Shown here: positions 6,264 to 6,706 of the stretch, piece by piece
How positions within the stretch are numbered: the stretch's first letter is position 1
How the letters are laid out: the number at the start of each line of letters is the position of its first letter
DNA from: Streptomyces sp.
GTDB taxonomy: Bacteria; Actinomycetota; Actinomycetes; Streptomycetales; Streptomycetaceae
DNA: 6,706 bases
Direction of reading: 5' to 3'
Assembly: GCA_003519485.1 (NCBI GenBank)
Contig: DOWQ01000549.1
Coordinates: 1 to 6,706, forward strand
Program-made: the position numbers and the translations under genes
The notes under the pieces: model-generated
Told to the model about the DNA's origin: nothing
Database searches by the model: none
The model's input: the letters and a program-made list of their open reading frames with translations, nothing else

Positions 6264-6303
6264 AGTGAAACCACAGGGTCGGGCATGGAACGGATGTAAA
6301 CCA
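6264..6303. promoter_or_regulatory. Candidate FruR operator repeats
   Basis: AAACCA occurs at 6268-6273 and 6298-6303, exactly 30 bp apart (three helical turns), inside the matching decamers AGTGAAACCA and ATGTAAACCA. GTTTAC (6231-6236), overlapping the predicted -35, is the inverted form of GTAAAC (6296-6301). DeoR-family regulators often bind spaced direct repeats and fruR is commonly self-regulated, so these are plausible operators flanking and following the start site. Confidence 0.45.
6285..6299 (+). other. Four-codon mini-ORF upstream of fruR
   Basis: ATG GAA CGG ATG TAA encodes Met-Glu-Arg-Met and stops 6 nt before the regulator start, in the same frame. AGGG at 6275-6278 is better placed for this ATG than any purine run is for the ATG at 6306. 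It could allow translation by re-initiation or be chance. It also excludes an in-frame upstream extension of the regulator. Confidence 0.25.
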
Positions 6304-6305
6304 AC

Positions 6306-6706
6306 ATGTACGCACCGGAGCGCCAGCAGGAGATCTTGCGTCTCGCCCGCGAGAGCGGGCGGGTCGACGTGCTCTCCCTCGCCGAGGAGTTCCAGGTCAC
6401 CGCCGAGACCGTGCGGCGCGATCTCAAGGCGCTCGACCGGGCCGGGCTGCTCCGCCGGGTGCACGGCGGTGCCATCCCCGCCGGCCGGCTCGGCTTCGAG
6501 CCCGACCTCGCCGAGCGCGACAGCGTCGCCGCCGACGAGAAGGACCGCATCGCGCACGCCGCCCTCGCCGAGCTTCCCACCGACGGCAGCGTCATCGTGG
6601 ACGCCGGCACGACCGCCGCCCGCCTCGCCGCCGCGTTCCCGCTGGACTCCACCCTCACCGTCGTCACGCACGCGCTGCCCGTCGCCGCCCGGCTCGCCGA
6701 CCACCC
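6306..6706 (+). CDS. fruR: DeoR-family transcriptional regulator, probable FruR (3' end outside window)
   Basis: The first 133 residues of a DeoR/GlpR-type regulator, cut by the window edge; full-length relatives have about 250. The N-terminal helix-turn-helix runs from about residue 3 to 58, with the family signature LSLAEEFQVTAETVRRDLKA (23-42) and the following RVHGGA (51-56). The C-terminal sugar-phosphate sensor domain begins near residue 75 and shows VDAGTTAARLA (98-108), whose Gly-Thr-Thr loop contacts the phosphosugar in relatives. The symbol rests on remembered synteny: in Streptomyces a DeoR regulator downstream of hrdD heads the fructose operon fruR-fruK-fruA, and the effector is then expected to be fructose 1-phosphate. 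The ribosome binding site is weak. If the downstream gene is not a 1-phosphofructokinase, only the DeoR family call stands. Confidence 0.85.
   Translation, partial: MYAPERQQEILRLARESGRVDVLSLAEEFQVTAETVRRDLKALDRAGLLRRVHGGAIPAGRLGFEPDLAERDSVAADEKDRIAHAALAELPTDGSVIVDAGTTAARLAAAFPLDSTLTVVTHALPVAARLADH

Overview
The window is high-GC actinobacterial DNA and almost certainly from a Streptomyces chromosome. Third codon positions are overwhelmingly G/C, GTG and ATG starts follow GGAG-type ribosome binding sites, and the gene content and order fit. Seven protein genes are supported, and none of the core genes looks broken. From memory, the layout resembles the Streptomyces coelicolor segment around hrdD (SCO3202), where SCO3205 is a MarR regulator and fruR-fruK-fruA lies on the far side. 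That comparison was not checked against a database.

Left part (1-2674). A gene-free stretch holds a decayed tandem duplication (41-188) and two matching palindromic boxes (235-257 and 276-298). These precede a TetR-family repressor gene (328-978). A 14-helix drug-efflux pump of the DHA2/EmrB-QacA type (1088-2674) follows on the same strand. The simplest reading is a self-repressed regulator-plus-pump operon controlled through the twin boxes. Strong inverted repeats (2690-2717 and 2788-2826) close this unit and the convergent MarR gene.

Middle part (2858-4844). A MarR-family regulator (minus strand, 2858-3361) is divergent from a DODA/LigB-type class III extradiol dioxygenase (3480-4268). They share an AT-rich gap that holds two promoter-like elements and several short repeats. 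The MarR transcript may be leaderless. A GNAT acetyltransferase of the phosphinothricin acetyltransferase type (minus strand, 4317-4844) converges on the dioxygenase.

Right part (4845-6706). An alternative principal-type sigma factor, most likely HrdD (5009-6034), is preceded by an exact match to the sigma-R promoter consensus (GGAAT-N18-GTT, 4906-4931). This points to thiol-oxidative stress control. A strong hairpin terminator with a T-tract follows. A 271-bp gap with degenerate repeats, a promoter-like element and repeated AAACCA boxes leads to a DeoR-family regulator (6306 to the window edge) that is probably FruR, the fructose operon repressor.

No wholly new system is visible. The most informative signals are regulatory: the twin TetR boxes, the sigma-R promoter of hrdD, the compact MarR/dioxygenase divergent promoter and the fruR control region.
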